A stretch of DNA of 64,000 bases, taken from positions 167,213 to 231,212 of the forward strand of contig DASVBS010000081.1 of NCBI GenBank assembly GCA_036375715.1, read 5' to 3'. The position numbers and the translations under genes were made by a program. This DNA comes from Longimicrobiaceae bacterium. GTDB taxonomy: Bacteria; Gemmatimonadota; Gemmatimonadetes; Longimicrobiales; Longimicrobiaceae. Below, piece after piece: positions 33,776-42,930 of this stretch; position 1 is the stretch's first letter; each line of letters begins with the position of its first letter. Under the pieces are notes generated by a model. That model had not been told where the DNA came from. It did not search any database and worked only from the letters and a program-made list of their open reading frames with translations.

Positions 33776-34447
33776 TCAGATGGAGAGCACGCGGGCCAGA
33801 GCAAAGCCGTCGTAGCCCTTCATGCCGACGGTTTGGATCACGGTTGCCTCGAGACGCGGATCTTCGCCGAGGCGCTCGTGCAGCCGGCGCGTGGCTTGGA
33901 TTGCGGGGTCCTCACTACGCGCATCGATGATGGCACCGCTACGCACGACATTGTCGACGATGATGAGACTGCCTGGGCGCGAGAGCTTCAGCGCCCACTC
34001 CAGGTACTCCGGATTGGACGATTTGTCGGCGTCGATGAAGATCAGGTCGAACGGGGCGAGTCCTTCCTCCGCGATCGTGGCGAGCGAATCCAGTGCCCTC
34101 CCCACCCGTACCTCCACCTGCTCCGTCAAACCAGCGTGCTCGAGGTTGGCGCGGGCAACCTCGGCGTGACGAGGCTCCAGCTCCAGAGTGATCAACCGTC
34201 CCTCCGGAGGGAGCGCCCGCGCGAGCCAGATCGTGCTGTATCCACCGAGCGTCCCGATCTCGAGGATCCTGCGCGCTCCCTGCAGCCTGGCGAGCAACAT
34301 CAGCAGCTTGCCCTGGAGGGGAGAAACCTGGATGGCGGGTAGCTCAGCCGCGCGGCTCCTCTCCAGCGCGTCCTCGAGGATCGGGTCGTCGCCCACGAGG
34401 TGCCCGACGAGGTACCCGTCCACGGCGGTCCAGATCTCGTCCGTCAT
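33776..34447 (-). CDS. SAM-dependent O-methyltransferase (class I, CCoAOMT-like)
   Basis: 223-residue cytosolic methyltransferase of the O-methyltransferase family 3 (catechol/CCoAOMT-like). The SAM motif is RILEIGTLGGYSTIWLARAL, followed by ITLELEPRHAEVARANLE and the metal-binding FDLIFIDADKSSNPEYLEW with IIVDNVVRSG. These two Asp/Asn clusters bind the divalent cation used for catechol-type substrates. The acceptor is unknown. The ATG follows GAGGGGG with suitable spacing. Confidence 0.9.
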   Translation of the reverse strand: MTDEIWTAVDGYLVGHLVGDDPILEDALERSRAAELPAIQVSPLQGKLLMLLARLQGARRILEIGTLGGYSTIWLARALPPEGRLITLELEPRHAEVARANLEHAGLTEQVEVRVGRALDSLATIAEEGLAPFDLIFIDADKSSNPEYLEWALKLSRPGSLIIVDNVVRSGAIIDARSEDPAIQATRRLHERLGEDPRLEATVIQTVGMKGYDGFALARVLSI

Positions 34448-34736
34448 CCCACCCCCTCGTTGATTTCAGGTTTCGTGATACCGGCATGATCGTGCCCGTT
34501 CGGCCTTGCTGCAAGACGCAATAGACCTCGCCGATCCCCGAAGCTTCCTGCTTCGTCCCAGTTGCCGCTCAGCCCGTCCCCGGCGGCTTTGATCGGGGAC
34601 ATCGTGACCTAGCTTGATCAGCGAACCGGCACCTTCGTGCGGGCTAGCAACCTTCGCCAAGGTCGCGGAATCAATCCTCGGTGTCGGAGACCTCACGGCC
34701 CGTAGTCCCGCACAGTATTCCTCCCAGGAGGTAACC

Positions 34737-35144
34737 TTGAAGCACCCCGCCCACCTCGCCGCCGCCTTACTGGTCGTCACTCTCGCGTGCGCGTCGGCAC
34801 CCACCGCCTTTGCCTCCGTCCAGCGGCCCACCGGCCCGCGTGATGTGGTCACCCACTCGGAGCTCGTCGCCAGCGGGCGGGCGAACCTCCTCGACTACGT
34901 CCGACTGCACCGGCCCTCGTGGCTGCGCACCCGCGCGGTCACGGGCGAGGTGGTGGTGTACCTGGATGGGATCCGGATGGGTGGACCCGAGGCCTTGCAG
35001 GAGATCCGTCCGGAGATGGTCGCCGAGGTGCGTCACCTCGATGCGCGGGAGGCCACCACGCGCTGGGGTACCGGACACACCGAAGGAGCGATCCTGGTGG
35101 TAACCGGCCGGACGAGCCGGTCCGAGGCCTCCGCGGACGCATAG
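34737..35144 (+). CDS. Exported protein with stand-alone TonB-plug-like domain
   Basis: 135-residue protein. The start is TTG at 34737, five bases after AGGAGG. A signal peptide (MKHPAHLAAALLVVTLACAS) has a possible lipobox Cys. The mature part contains VVVYLDGIRMGGPEALQEIR...EVRHLDAREATTRWGTGHTEGAILVVT, which matches the plug-domain pattern of TonB-dependent receptors (VxVDGxxxG...I..IEVLRGP-like, then Y/WG). No barrel follows, so this is a plug-only protein. Such short secreted proteins occur in Gemmatimonadota. The function is unknown. Confidence 0.75.
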   Translation: MKHPAHLAAALLVVTLACASAPTAFASVQRPTGPRDVVTHSELVASGRANLLDYVRLHRPSWLRTRAVTGEVVVYLDGIRMGGPEALQEIRPEMVAEVRHLDAREATTRWGTGHTEGAILVVTGRTSRSEASADA

Positions 35145-35203
35145 CCGCCCACCTGACCACGGAGCCTCTGCTCCCGCGGGACCGACCGCGGATCTGCGGT
35201 AGA

Positions 35204-35266
35204 TCCTGGATCCGGCGCCGGCATCCTCCGCTGGGCTCGAGCTGGGTGCAATCCTCGAACACGGGT
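35204..35266 (-). pseudogene. Decayed duplicate of the LytTR response-regulator 3' end
   Basis: Bases 35204-35263 align with 35460-35519, inside the 3' end of the intact regulator gene, at 48 of 60 positions by hand, without gaps. In the same minus-strand frame it reads VFEDCTQLEPSGGCRRRIQDL against VLEDGTKLESSGGYRHRIQEW. The copy lacks the rest of the gene and any start. It lies 256 bp from its parent sequence and is a relic of a tandem duplication or recombination. The rest of the 293-bp gap 35145-35437 shows no gene. Confidence 0.7.
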
Positions 35267-35437
35267 GAGGAGTCCACCGGGTATCGCTAGTGGATGTCGC
35301 GCGCCGATCCAGGCCGGCAAAGTGCCTCAACGCGCTCGAACGACAGCTCTTCCGTTGGCCGTGCCGACAGGCACAAGCGCGGGCTGCGGCTTTTTTGAGA
35401 GGTCCGGCCGGGCGCCGGCGTGCCTGAGACCAACCGG

Positions 35438-36211
35438 TCACGCGGAGCGATCGATCCACTCCTGGATCCGATGCCGATAGCCTCCGCTGGACTCCAGCTT
35501 GGTGCCGTCCTCCAACACCAGCACGAAGGCTCGATTGGAGAGGCTCTGGATCTCGCGCACCCGATCCAGATTGACGATCGTCGAGCGATGAATGCGGAGG
35601 AACCGACGCGGATCCAACTTCCGCTCGAGCGCCGACATCGTCTCGCGAATGAGGTGCGATTGTTTGCCCGCGTGCAGCGCCGCGTAGTTGCCTTCCGCTC
35701 CGATCCAATCCACCGATGAGACGCGGACGAAGATCAGCCGGTGGCCTACCCGCACGGCGAACCGGTCCGGGTACCCCGACCCGGAGCGCGCCGCCAGCGT
35801 GCGCAAGAGGGCCTGCAGGTCGGGGATCTCGCCGTTGTCGCGCCGGTGATCCACCTGCGCTCTCGCTCGCTGGATCATCGCACGGAATCGCTCCGGTGCG
35901 ACCGGCTTCAGCAGGTAGTCCACTGCGTGCGCGTCGAAGGCGCGCAGAGCGAACTCGTCGTGGGCGGTGACGAAGACCACCACCGGCAGCTCCTCGGGTC
36001 CGATCGCTTCGACCACGTCGAACCCCGTCATCCCGGGCATCTGTACGTCGAGCAGCACCACGTCCGGTCGCTCCGCCAGAATCGCCTGCGCCGCCTCCTC
36101 TCCGTCGTCGCAGGCAGCAACCACTTCCACCTCCTCCTCGGCCGCCAGCAGGTCGGCCAGCCGCTGCCGCGCCAGCGGCTCATCGTCGGCGTAGAGAACT
36201 CGCAGCTTCAT
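35438..36211 (-). CDS. LytTR-type response regulator
   Basis: 257-residue two-component regulator. The receiver domain holds ADDEPLARQ (acidic pocket), phospho-acceptor Asp in VVLLDVQMPGM, Thr in VFVTAHDE and Lys in YLLKPV. The C-terminal LytTR DNA-binding domain (about residues 150-250) includes VSSVDWIGAEGNYAALHAG, LRIHRSTIVNLDRV and FVLVLEDGTKLESSGGYRHR. The ATG overlaps the stop of the sensor kinase (ATGA). Target genes are not evident; LytTR sites are short imperfect repeats that I cannot pick reliably. Confidence 0.94.
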   Translation of the reverse strand: MKLRVLYADDEPLARQRLADLLAAEEEVEVVAACDDGEEAAQAILAERPDVVLLDVQMPGMTGFDVVEAIGPEELPVVVFVTAHDEFALRAFDAHAVDYLLKPVAPERFRAMIQRARAQVDHRRDNGEIPDLQALLRTLAARSGSGYPDRFAVRVGHRLIFVRVSSVDWIGAEGNYAALHAGKQSHLIRETMSALERKLDPRRFLRIHRSTIVNLDRVREIQSLSNRAFVLVLEDGTKLESSGGYRHRIQEWIDRSA

Positions 36212-37401
36212 GCGCCCACCGAGGCTGTCGTGTACAGGTCCGCCGGGCGATACGGGAGCTGCAGCTCCACCAGCGTTCCGCCCTCGGCGCGGGGCTCGAT
36301 CCGTAGCGACGCCGTGCCTCCGTAGAGCTGTTCCAGGCGGGCACGGATGTTCGCCAGGCCGACGCCGTTGCTTGCCGTGCGATCCGATGGTCCGGGTCCG
36401 ACGCCGTTGTCACGCACGCGGATCACCAGGGTCTCGCCCTGCAGGGAGCTGCCGATGCAGATCCAACCAGGTCCCCGCAGCGGGGCGATGCCGTGACGGA
36501 TCGCGTTCTCGATCAGCGGTTGCAACACGAGGTGCGGGACTCGGGCGTCCAGCGTTTCCGGATCACTCTGGATCTCGATCGTCAAGCGCTCCCCGAAGCG
36601 GGTCTGTTCTATCTCCAGATACGGGCCGAGCAGCTCCAACTCCTCCTGGAGGGTCACCTCCTGGTGTTGGCGGTGTGCGAGCGTGGTGCGCAGCAGGTCT
36701 CCGAGGCAGGAGATCATGCGGTCGGCTCGTGCGGGCTCGTGATGAACAAGGGTGGAGATCGCGTTGAGCGTGTTGAACAGGAAGTGCGGCTGGATCTGGC
36801 TCTTGAGGGCCTGGAGCTGGGCTTCCACCAGCCGCGTCTCCAGGGCGGAGGCCGCCAGGGCCAGCCGCGAGGCCTCCAGCGCCAACTGCGATGCCCTCAG
36901 CTCCCGGTCCCGATAGCGACGGTAGAACTCGATCGCGTAACCCACCCCGACCAGTGAGAAGTGGAAGAGCAGGTTGAACGGAAGGATGTGGAGGAAGACC
37001 GACGGCTCAGGCAGAGAAGGGATCCAGCCAAGCAAGTAGGCGGCGCCATTGGCGCCCCAGAAGCGGCTGAGCAGAACTCCCAGGCCCGTCACTACGTGCA
37101 GCGCAACCGCCCGCCCCCAACTCCCGCGACCGATGGCAATCCTGCGCGCCAGCCACAGCGCCGCCAATGCCACCAGCGACCACGAATACATGTCGAGGAT
37201 GGCGATGGGCAGCGCCTCGCCCCAGGTGGAAGGGCCCGCGCTCTCGCGATAGAAGAGGACCCGCGGCGCCGCCAGCAGGATGCCGAAAGTGGTCCAGAAG
37301 GCCCAGAAGGCGACCCACCAGATCCGGCGTCGAGCCCGCGGATCCAGCGGGGGCAGGGGAGCCGAGCCGTCGGCGCCCGGCGTAGGCTGCAACATGCTCA
37401 T
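36208..37401 (-). CDS. LytS/YpdA-type sensor histidine kinase
   Basis: 397-residue membrane sensor. Four or more hydrophobic helices fill residues about 28-160 (WWVAFWAFWTTFGILLAA, VALAALWLARRI, LFHFSLVGVGYAIEFY). A coiled-coil linker follows, then a His_kinase domain with the invariant SQIQPHFLFNTLNAI, and a HATPase_c domain with VLQPLIENAIRHGI and DNGVGPGP...NGVGLANIRARL. This is the LytS/AgrC-like class that pairs with LytTR regulators, which is exactly the arrangement here. The extracellular signal is unknown. Confidence 0.94.
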   Translation of the reverse strand: MSMLQPTPGADGSAPLPPLDPRARRRIWWVAFWAFWTTFGILLAAPRVLFYRESAGPSTWGEALPIAILDMYSWSLVALAALWLARRIAIGRGSWGRAVALHVVTGLGVLLSRFWGANGAAYLLGWIPSLPEPSVFLHILPFNLLFHFSLVGVGYAIEFYRRYRDRELRASQLALEASRLALAASALETRLVEAQLQALKSQIQPHFLFNTLNAISTLVHHEPARADRMISCLGDLLRTTLAHRQHQEVTLQEELELLGPYLEIEQTRFGERLTIEIQSDPETLDARVPHLVLQPLIENAIRHGIAPLRGPGWICIGSSLQGETLVIRVRDNGVGPGPSDRTASNGVGLANIRARLEQLYGGTASLRIEPRAEGGTLVELQLPYRPADLYTTASVGA

Positions 37402-37620
37402 CGATCAGGCGCCGTGTGCGCTCGGAAGGTGCTACCGCAGTGGCCGAAGTATAATGCCAGCTCCCCCCGAAACCATGTTTTCGAGGGATCGGCCTGCGCT
37501 CTTTTGGGCCGAATACTGCAATCCGGTGGACGAACGATTGCAGGCGGCTTGCTGGTCGTGATGCGCTTCGACTACCTTCGCGGGTAACCTCCCGCCCCCC
37601 TCCATCCGCCGCTCGCACGC

Positions 37621-40140
37621 ATGACACCGGAATACGAGAAACTGGGAGCGTTCTACCTGGGCCGCGAGATCGACGCCGCCACGGGCAAAGAATCGGACGA
37701 CATTCTCCTTTACAACTCCCGCGACCTGACCACTCACGGGGTGATCATCGGGATGACGGGAAGCGGCAAGACGGGTCTGGGGATCTCCCTGCTCGAAGAA
37801 GCAGCCATGGACCGGATCCCGGTCATCGCGATCGATCCCAAGGGAGACCTCGCAAACCTCCTGCTCACCTTCCCCGATCTCTCTCCCGAGGACTTCCTCC
37901 CCTGGGTGAATCGCGACGCCGCGCGCCAGGCCCAGCTCAGCCCCGAGGCCTTCGCCGCGCAGGAGGCGGAAAAGTGGCGCGGTGGGCTGGCGGACTGGCA
38001 CCAGGACGGCGAGCGCATCCGTGCCCTGCGCGAACACGCCGAGTTTGCCGTCTATACACCGGGGAGCTCCGCTGCCCGACAGGTCTCGCTGCTCAGCTCG
38101 TTCGAGGCACCCGCTCCCGCCCTGCTGCAGGATGCGGATGGCTTCCGCGAGCGTCTGCAGAGCACCGTGACCGGTCTGTTGGGGTTGCTGGGAATCGACG
38201 CCGATCCCATACGCAGCCGCGAGCATATCCTCCTCTCGGCCATCCTCGATGAGGCCTGGCGCCGCGGTGCTGGGATGGATCTCGGGGAGCTGATCGCCGC
38301 GATCCAGAATCCCCCTATCACCCGGCTGGGGGTGATGGAGCTGGAGAGCGTCTACCCCTCGAAGGACCGGTTCGAGCTGGCCATGCTGCTCAATGGCCTG
38401 CTGGCCTCGCCGGGGTTCCAGAGCTGGCTCGAGGGGGAGCCGCTCGACATCCCCTCGCTGCTGTACAGCCCTGCTGGGAAGCCGCGGGTGACGATCTTCT
38501 CCATCGCCCACCTCGGCGATGCCGAGCGGATGTTCTTCGTCACCCTTCTCCTGTCGACCGTGACGGCGTGGATGCGCACGCAGCCGGGCACGGACAGCCT
38601 GCGGGCGCTCGTCTATATGGACGAGATCTTCGGCTTCCTCCCTCCGGTAGCGAACCCGCCCTCCAAGGCGCCGATGCTCACCCTGCTGAAGCAGGCCCGA
38701 GCTTTCGGCGTGGGATTGGTGCTCGCGACGCAGAATCCGGTGGATCTCGACTACAAGGCGCTGGGCAACGCCGGCACCTGGTTCATCGGGCGGCTGCAGA
38801 CCGAGCGCGATAAGCAGCGGGTGCTGGAGGCGCTGGATGGGGCGATGGCCGGCTCGGCACCGATGGACCACGCGGAGCTGGACCGCCTGGTCTCGGGGCT
38901 GGGCAAGCGTGTGTTCCTGCTGCACAACGTCCATCGGGGGGCGCCACGGCTCTTCACCACCCGCTGGGCCATGTCCTACCTGGCCGGCCCGATGACGCTC
39001 AACCAGCTGCGCCTCTTCGGCCCCGCGGCGTCCGCTCCGGCCACCTCGGGTGCCGGCCCGGGTGCTGATCCACATCCGTCGGACAGCACACGGGCAGCAG
39101 CCGACAGTGTCGGCAACACCCCGACAGCGGCGGCTCGGCCTGCCAGCAACGGTCCGACGGCGGCTGCTGCCGGTGCCATCGGCTCAGGCGCCGTGCGAAG
39201 CGCTGGGGGCGCGGCGCGGCCGATCCTCCCGCCGGAGATCACTCAGCTGTTCGCCCCGATGGACGGGTCGGCTGAGCAGACCGAGTATTACCCCGCCGTG
39301 CTGGCGGCGATGGAGGTACGCTATTCGTCGGCAAAGCACGGCGTCGATGAATCTCGGCAGGTGCAGGTCGTGGTGCCTCTTGAAGACGGGGTGATCCCCT
39401 TCTCGACGGAGCGGGCCGAGCAGACGGAGCTCTCCCTGGAGCAGCTCTCGGCCGAACCCGTGAGCGGAGCGACCTTCGCTCCCCTGCCGGCCGAGGCCGC
39501 GCAGCCACGCAGCTACCCCCGGTGGGGCAAGGAGCTGGTGCGCTGGGCGCGGGGCGCGATGCCCCTCACCCTGCTCGAATCCAATAAGCACCGGGTCTGC
39601 TCCCGTCCGGACGAGAGTGAGCGCGATTTCAGGATGCGGCTGGCCGACCTGGGTCGCCAGGCCCGGGACCGCGAGGCCGAGCGTCTGCGCGAGAAGTTCG
39701 AAGGGCGCTTCCGCACCCTCGAGGACCGCCTTCGGCGGGCGGAGCAAGCGGTGGAGAAGCGGGAAGCCCGTTCGCAGGAGGCGATACTGAGTACGGGTCT
39801 GGCGGCGCTCGGGGCGATCGCCGGCGCCCTGACGGGCGGAAGGAGGAAGCGGGGTGGAGGACTCCTGGGAGCGTTCCTGGGAAGCGGTCGAGGACGCGCG
39901 GGGACGGCCGTGCGCGGCGTCGCCCGCACCGCGCGCAGCCGTCAGGAGATCGAGCACGCGGAGGAGACGGTGGAAGCCATACAGGCGCAGATCGCCGAGC
40001 TCGAGCGCGAGTTTGAGGAAGAGCTTCAACGCCTCGAGACGGCTGCCGACTCCGAGGAGCAGCTCGAGACCGTGACCCTTCGCCCCGCCCTCAGCGCGAT
40101 CTCGCTGCGGACAGTGGCGCTGCTGTGGAGGCCCACGTAG
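37621..40140 (+). CDS. HerA-like P-loop ATPase with long C-terminal extension
   Basis: 839-residue ATPase of the HerA/FtsK-type fold. Walker A is GMTGSGKTGL (K50, T51); Walker B is ALVYMDEIFGF (D334, E335); the sensor-like LVLATQNPVDLDYKALGNAG and an arginine-containing FIGRLQTERDK follow. The N-terminal portion GAFYLGREID resembles the HAS-barrel. After residue 460 is a low-complexity Ala/Gly/Pro/Thr linker, then a beta-rich domain and a coiled coil with a glycine-rich segment (LLGAFLGSGRGRAG). I see no NurA, nuclease or SIR2 partner gene. It may act in DNA processing; the extension is not a feature I recognise. Confidence 0.82.
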   Translation: MTPEYEKLGAFYLGREIDAATGKESDDILLYNSRDLTTHGVIIGMTGSGKTGLGISLLEEAAMDRIPVIAIDPKGDLANLLLTFPDLSPEDFLPWVNRDAARQAQLSPEAFAAQEAEKWRGGLADWHQDGERIRALREHAEFAVYTPGSSAARQVSLLSSFEAPAPALLQDADGFRERLQSTVTGLLGLLGIDADPIRSREHILLSAILDEAWRRGAGMDLGELIAAIQNPPITRLGVMELESVYPSKDRFELAMLLNGLLASPGFQSWLEGEPLDIPSLLYSPAGKPRVTIFSIAHLGDAERMFFVTLLLSTVTAWMRTQPGTDSLRALVYMDEIFGFLPPVANPPSKAPMLTLLKQARAFGVGLVLATQNPVDLDYKALGNAGTWFIGRLQTERDKQRVLEALDGAMAGSAPMDHAELDRLVSGLGKRVFLLHNVHRGAPRLFTTRWAMSYLAGPMTLNQLRLFGPAASAPATSGAGPGADPHPSDSTRAAADSVGNTPTAAARPASNGPTAAAAGAIGSGAVRSAGGAARPILPPEITQLFAPMDGSAEQTEYYPAVLAAMEVRYSSAKHGVDESRQVQVVVPLEDGVIPFSTERAEQTELSLEQLSAEPVSGATFAPLPAEAAQPRSYPRWGKELVRWARGAMPLTLLESNKHRVCSRPDESERDFRMRLADLGRQARDREAERLREKFEGRFRTLEDRLRRAEQAVEKREARSQEAILSTGLAALGAIAGALTGGRRKRGGGLLGAFLGSGRGRAGTAVRGVARTARSRQEIEHAEETVEAIQAQIAELEREFEEELQRLETAADSEEQLETVTLRPALSAISLRTVALLWRPT

Positions 40141-40227
40141 GGCCGAACTTCGCCTGGAATTCCTGTGCGGGCGACTTGAGGGTGCCACAAGGTCGTCGAG
40201 GATCCCCCACTGGCTGGGTACCCGACT

Positions 40228-40302
40228 GTGGGGGCGCCCGCACGCCGACACTGCTAATCGCCGCGTCCGGAACCCTCAGGATTCTCGTGCGGGCGGCCAC
40301 AC
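40228..40302. repeat. Second copy of the GC-rich inverted repeat family
   Basis: GTGGGGGCGCCCGCACG (40228-40244) and CGTGCGGGCGGCCACAC (40286-40302) form an imperfect inverted pair between two convergent genes (HerA-like and xylanase). It resembles the pair at 13479-13583 with a different spacing. The 247-bp gap holds no other gene-like feature. Confidence 0.55.
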
Positions 40303-40387
40303 GGGCAACCCCGGCGGGCAATTCCCTGCCAGGTGCCCGTCTGAAGCCGGCCGCCAAGCCGTCATCGCGCCGGATCGTCAGCCTTCA

Positions 40388-41434
40388 TCACCTCTTCCGC
40401 CCCGTATACTCCAACAACCATTCCATGGATGGCCGTAAGCTTCCATCCTCCCGCAGGAGGTTGGCACCGAAGCGGCCTCGCCAGAGGCCGGGACGCCATC
40501 CCCACAAGGTGATCCCCGACACCGCCGGGTGCTCCCAGAAAATCGGGAAGATCCGCTGATACTCCGAGAGCTGTCGAGCGTCGTCCTCGCCGTCGACATC
40601 CATCTCCATGACCTGAATCGGCAGGCCCGTCGCGGCCAGCCGATCGAGGTTGCGCCGCATCACCTCTGAGGATCCGGTAGTAGAGAAGGAGTGCCCCTGG
40701 ATCCCGATCACCTGGATGAGATCTTCCGCCTGTAACAGACGAATGATCTCCAGGTAGCGGTCGGTGGTCTCGTCGTTGTTGATTACGCTGTACTCGTTCA
40801 GCACCAGCGCCGCTTCGGGGAAGTGGCGCCGCGCCATCCGGAAGGCATTCAGCACCCAATCCCAGCCGGACTCTCCCTCTCCCCCCAGCGCTTCGATGTA
40901 GTCTCCGGCCCCGCGGTCCTCCGCATTGCGCTTTCGCGGAGGATCGTGGATCGGCTCGTTCACTACCTCCACGAAATCGATCTCCGGGTAGCGCTCCGCG
41001 ATCGCCGCCATCCGCTCCTCGATCTCCTCGAGTTGCTCGTGCGGCGGCAGCTCCTCGATCCAGGCCGGCTGCTGATTGCCCCAGACGAGCACATGAAAGC
41101 GGAATGGCAGGCCGTTCTGCTGCGCAGCCTCGTAGGCCTCGTCCAGGATCCGCCAGTCGAACTCGTCCCGGCGCGGCTCCATGTTTCGCCACTTGCCGGC
41201 GTTCTCCGGGGTGATCTGGTCCCAATACTTCAGGAAATCCGCAGCCTGGCGCGGTGACCACACATTCCCCAGAAACTTCGTCGTGGCCGGCACCGTCGCA
41301 CTGTCCCGCGCGACCTCCTGGGCCGAAATTGGGGCGGGCGCCGTCAGCCAGACCAGCGCGGCCGCGATGCCGACCGCCCACCTTCCCCACGTCCTCTCGA
41401 CTACGCGGCGCACCACACCGTTGCGATCCGCCAT
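40388..41434 (-). CDS. GH10 endo-1,4-beta-xylanase
   Basis: 348-residue exported GH10 glycoside hydrolase, cutting beta-1,4-xylan. A signal peptide precedes ISAQEV near residue 38. Catalytic glutamates are in DFVEVVNEPIHDP (acid/base, NEP motif) and PIQVMEMDVDGEDD (nucleophile region, MEMD). Other signatures are TPENAGKWRNMEP, FRFHVLVWGNQQPAW and ITLWGWRPG. Full-length single-domain enzyme without a carbohydrate-binding module. The ATG follows GGAGG. It lies next to an aminotransferase gene and is not in a polysaccharide utilisation cluster. Confidence 0.93.
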   Translation of the reverse strand: MADRNGVVRRVVERTWGRWAVGIAAALVWLTAPAPISAQEVARDSATVPATTKFLGNVWSPRQAADFLKYWDQITPENAGKWRNMEPRRDEFDWRILDEAYEAAQQNGLPFRFHVLVWGNQQPAWIEELPPHEQLEEIEERMAAIAERYPEIDFVEVVNEPIHDPPRKRNAEDRGAGDYIEALGGEGESGWDWVLNAFRMARRHFPEAALVLNEYSVINNDETTDRYLEIIRLLQAEDLIQVIGIQGHSFSTTGSSEVMRRNLDRLAATGLPIQVMEMDVDGEDDARQLSEYQRIFPIFWEHPAVSGITLWGWRPGLWRGRFGANLLREDGSLRPSMEWLLEYTGRKR

Positions 41435-41501
41435 CGCCGCCTCCGACAGAGATGGAAGCCATCCAGGATCAGTGAACCTCTTTACCCTTCCAAGCCGATC
41501 T

Positions 41502-42722
41502 TCAGTCGCCCGACCCCAGCACCACCTTCAGCTGCTCGACGGCGAAATCCAGATCCTCCTCCGTCACGACCAGCGGCGGCGCCAGACGAATCACGTAATC
41601 GTGGGTTTCCTTGCAGAGCATCCCCCGCTCCTGCAGCGCTTCGCAGAACGAGCGGGCGGGCGTATCCAGCTCGATTCCGATCAGCAGACCCCGTCCCCGG
41701 ATCTCGCGAATGGCCGGATGCCGGAGCTCCGCCTGCAGGCGGGCCAACAGCGCCGCACCCAGCCGAGCCGAGCGCTCTACCAATCCCTCGTCACGGATCA
41801 CTTCCAGAGCGGTACGCGCCACCGCGCAGCCGAGCGGGTTGCCGCCATAGGTGCTGCCATGGCTACCCGGCTTGAAGACATCGATCACCTCGGCGCGCCC
41901 GACGATGGCGGACACCGGGTAGAATCCGCCCGATAGCGCCTTGCCCAGAATGTAGACGTCCGGAACGACTCCCTCGTGGTCGCAGGCGAAGCGCTTACCG
42001 GTCCGCCCCAGACCCGTCTGGATCTCGTCGGCGAGCATCAGCACGTTGTTCGCCCGGCAGATCTCCTCCACCGCGCTCAAATAGCCGTCGGGGGGGATGT
42101 TGATGCCTGCCTCGCACTGAATGGGCTCGAAGAGGAAGGCACAGGTCTCCGGGCGGATCGCGGCGGCGAGTGCCTCCGCGTCGCCGAATGGGACAGTGAT
42201 GAACCCAGGCGTGAAGGGACCGAACCCCTGACGATATTCAGCGTCCGAGGAGAACCCGACGATGGTCGTCGTGCGCCCGTGGAAGTTGTTGGCGCAGACG
42301 ATGATCTCCGCCTTGCCGTCGGGAATCCCCTTCACCTCGTAGCCCCACCTCCGCGCCGCCTTGATCGCGGTCTCGACCGCTTCCGCGCCCGTGTTCATGG
42401 GGAGCACGCGATCCATGTCGCACAGCTCCGCGAGCTCCTTGCAAAAGAGCGGCAGCTGGTCGTTGCGGAAAGCGCGCGAGGTCAGGGTCACCCGGTGGGC
42501 CTGTCGGACCAGGGTTTCCAGGATGCGAGGGTGGGCGTGTCCCTGGTTCACCGCCGAGTAGGCGCTGAGGCAGTCCAGGTAGCGACGGCCGTCGACGTCG
42601 TAGACCCAGGGGCCTTCTCCGCGTTCTATGACCACGGGGAGCGGATGATAGTTGTGTGCTCCCCAGCGATCCTCCAGTTCGATCAGCTCAGCGCTGCGTG
42701 TAGACGTGGCGTTGCCATTCAT
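41502..42722 (-). CDS. rocD: Ornithine--oxo-acid transaminase
   Basis: 406-residue class III PLP aminotransferase converting ornithine and 2-oxoglutarate to glutamate semialdehyde and glutamate, in arginine/ornithine catabolism. The N-terminus [24 protein letters not shown] and [20 protein letters not shown] are strongly ornithine-aminotransferase-like. The PLP-binding region is [14 protein letters not shown]...[15 protein letters not shown], with the Schiff-base Lys in GKALSGG. Length is normal. The glutamate made could feed the NAD-GDH encoded elsewhere in the window. Confidence 0.94.
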   Translation of the reverse strand: MNGNATSTRSAELIELEDRWGAHNYHPLPVVIERGEGPWVYDVDGRRYLDCLSAYSAVNQGHAHPRILETLVRQAHRVTLTSRAFRNDQLPLFCKELAELCDMDRVLPMNTGAEAVETAIKAARRWGYEVKGIPDGKAEIIVCANNFHGRTTTIVGFSSDAEYRQGFGPFTPGFITVPFGDAEALAAAIRPETCAFLFEPIQCEAGINIPPDGYLSAVEEICRANNVLMLADEIQTGLGRTGKRFACDHEGVVPDVYILGKALSGGFYPVSAIVGRAEVIDVFKPGSHGSTYGGNPLGCAVARTALEVIRDEGLVERSARLGAALLARLQAELRHPAIREIRGRGLLIGIELDTPARSFCEALQERGMLCKETHDYVIRLAPPLVVTEEDLDFAVEQLKVVLGSGD

Positions 42723-42930
42723 TGCGGGTCATCGGTGTGGTGTGGCAGACCGGCGGGGGTCGGCACCGCCGACCCGTTCGGCCAAGTTAGCGTATTGCTG
42801 AGCGACCCGCACGACCCTCGGAGCGCAATCGATCGCACCAGATGAAACATTACGATTGTACCGAGCGAAGGTTGGCGGTTGACTTGCCGGCCGGTAGCTT
42901 GACCAGGGGTAGCGCATCTTGCTTGGTGTC

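Noticed and set aside
34448..34736. 289-bp gap before the plug-like gene as an RNA gene or riboswitch
   Set aside because: I could not fold a conserved riboswitch or tRNA pattern by eye; only scattered short stems.
37440..37470. TATAAT-like hexamer as a promoter between lytS and the HerA-like gene
   Set aside because: No acceptable -35 is found at 16-18 bp on either strand.
37432..39075. 547-codon minus-strand open frame opposite the HerA-like ATPase
   Set aside because: The plus strand carries intact Walker motifs; the antisense product is low-complexity and Gln/Arg-rich.
37621..40140. HerA-like ATPase as a phage-defence gene
   Set aside because: No SIR2, nuclease, TIR or other defence partner is adjacent, and neighbours are metabolic or regulatory.
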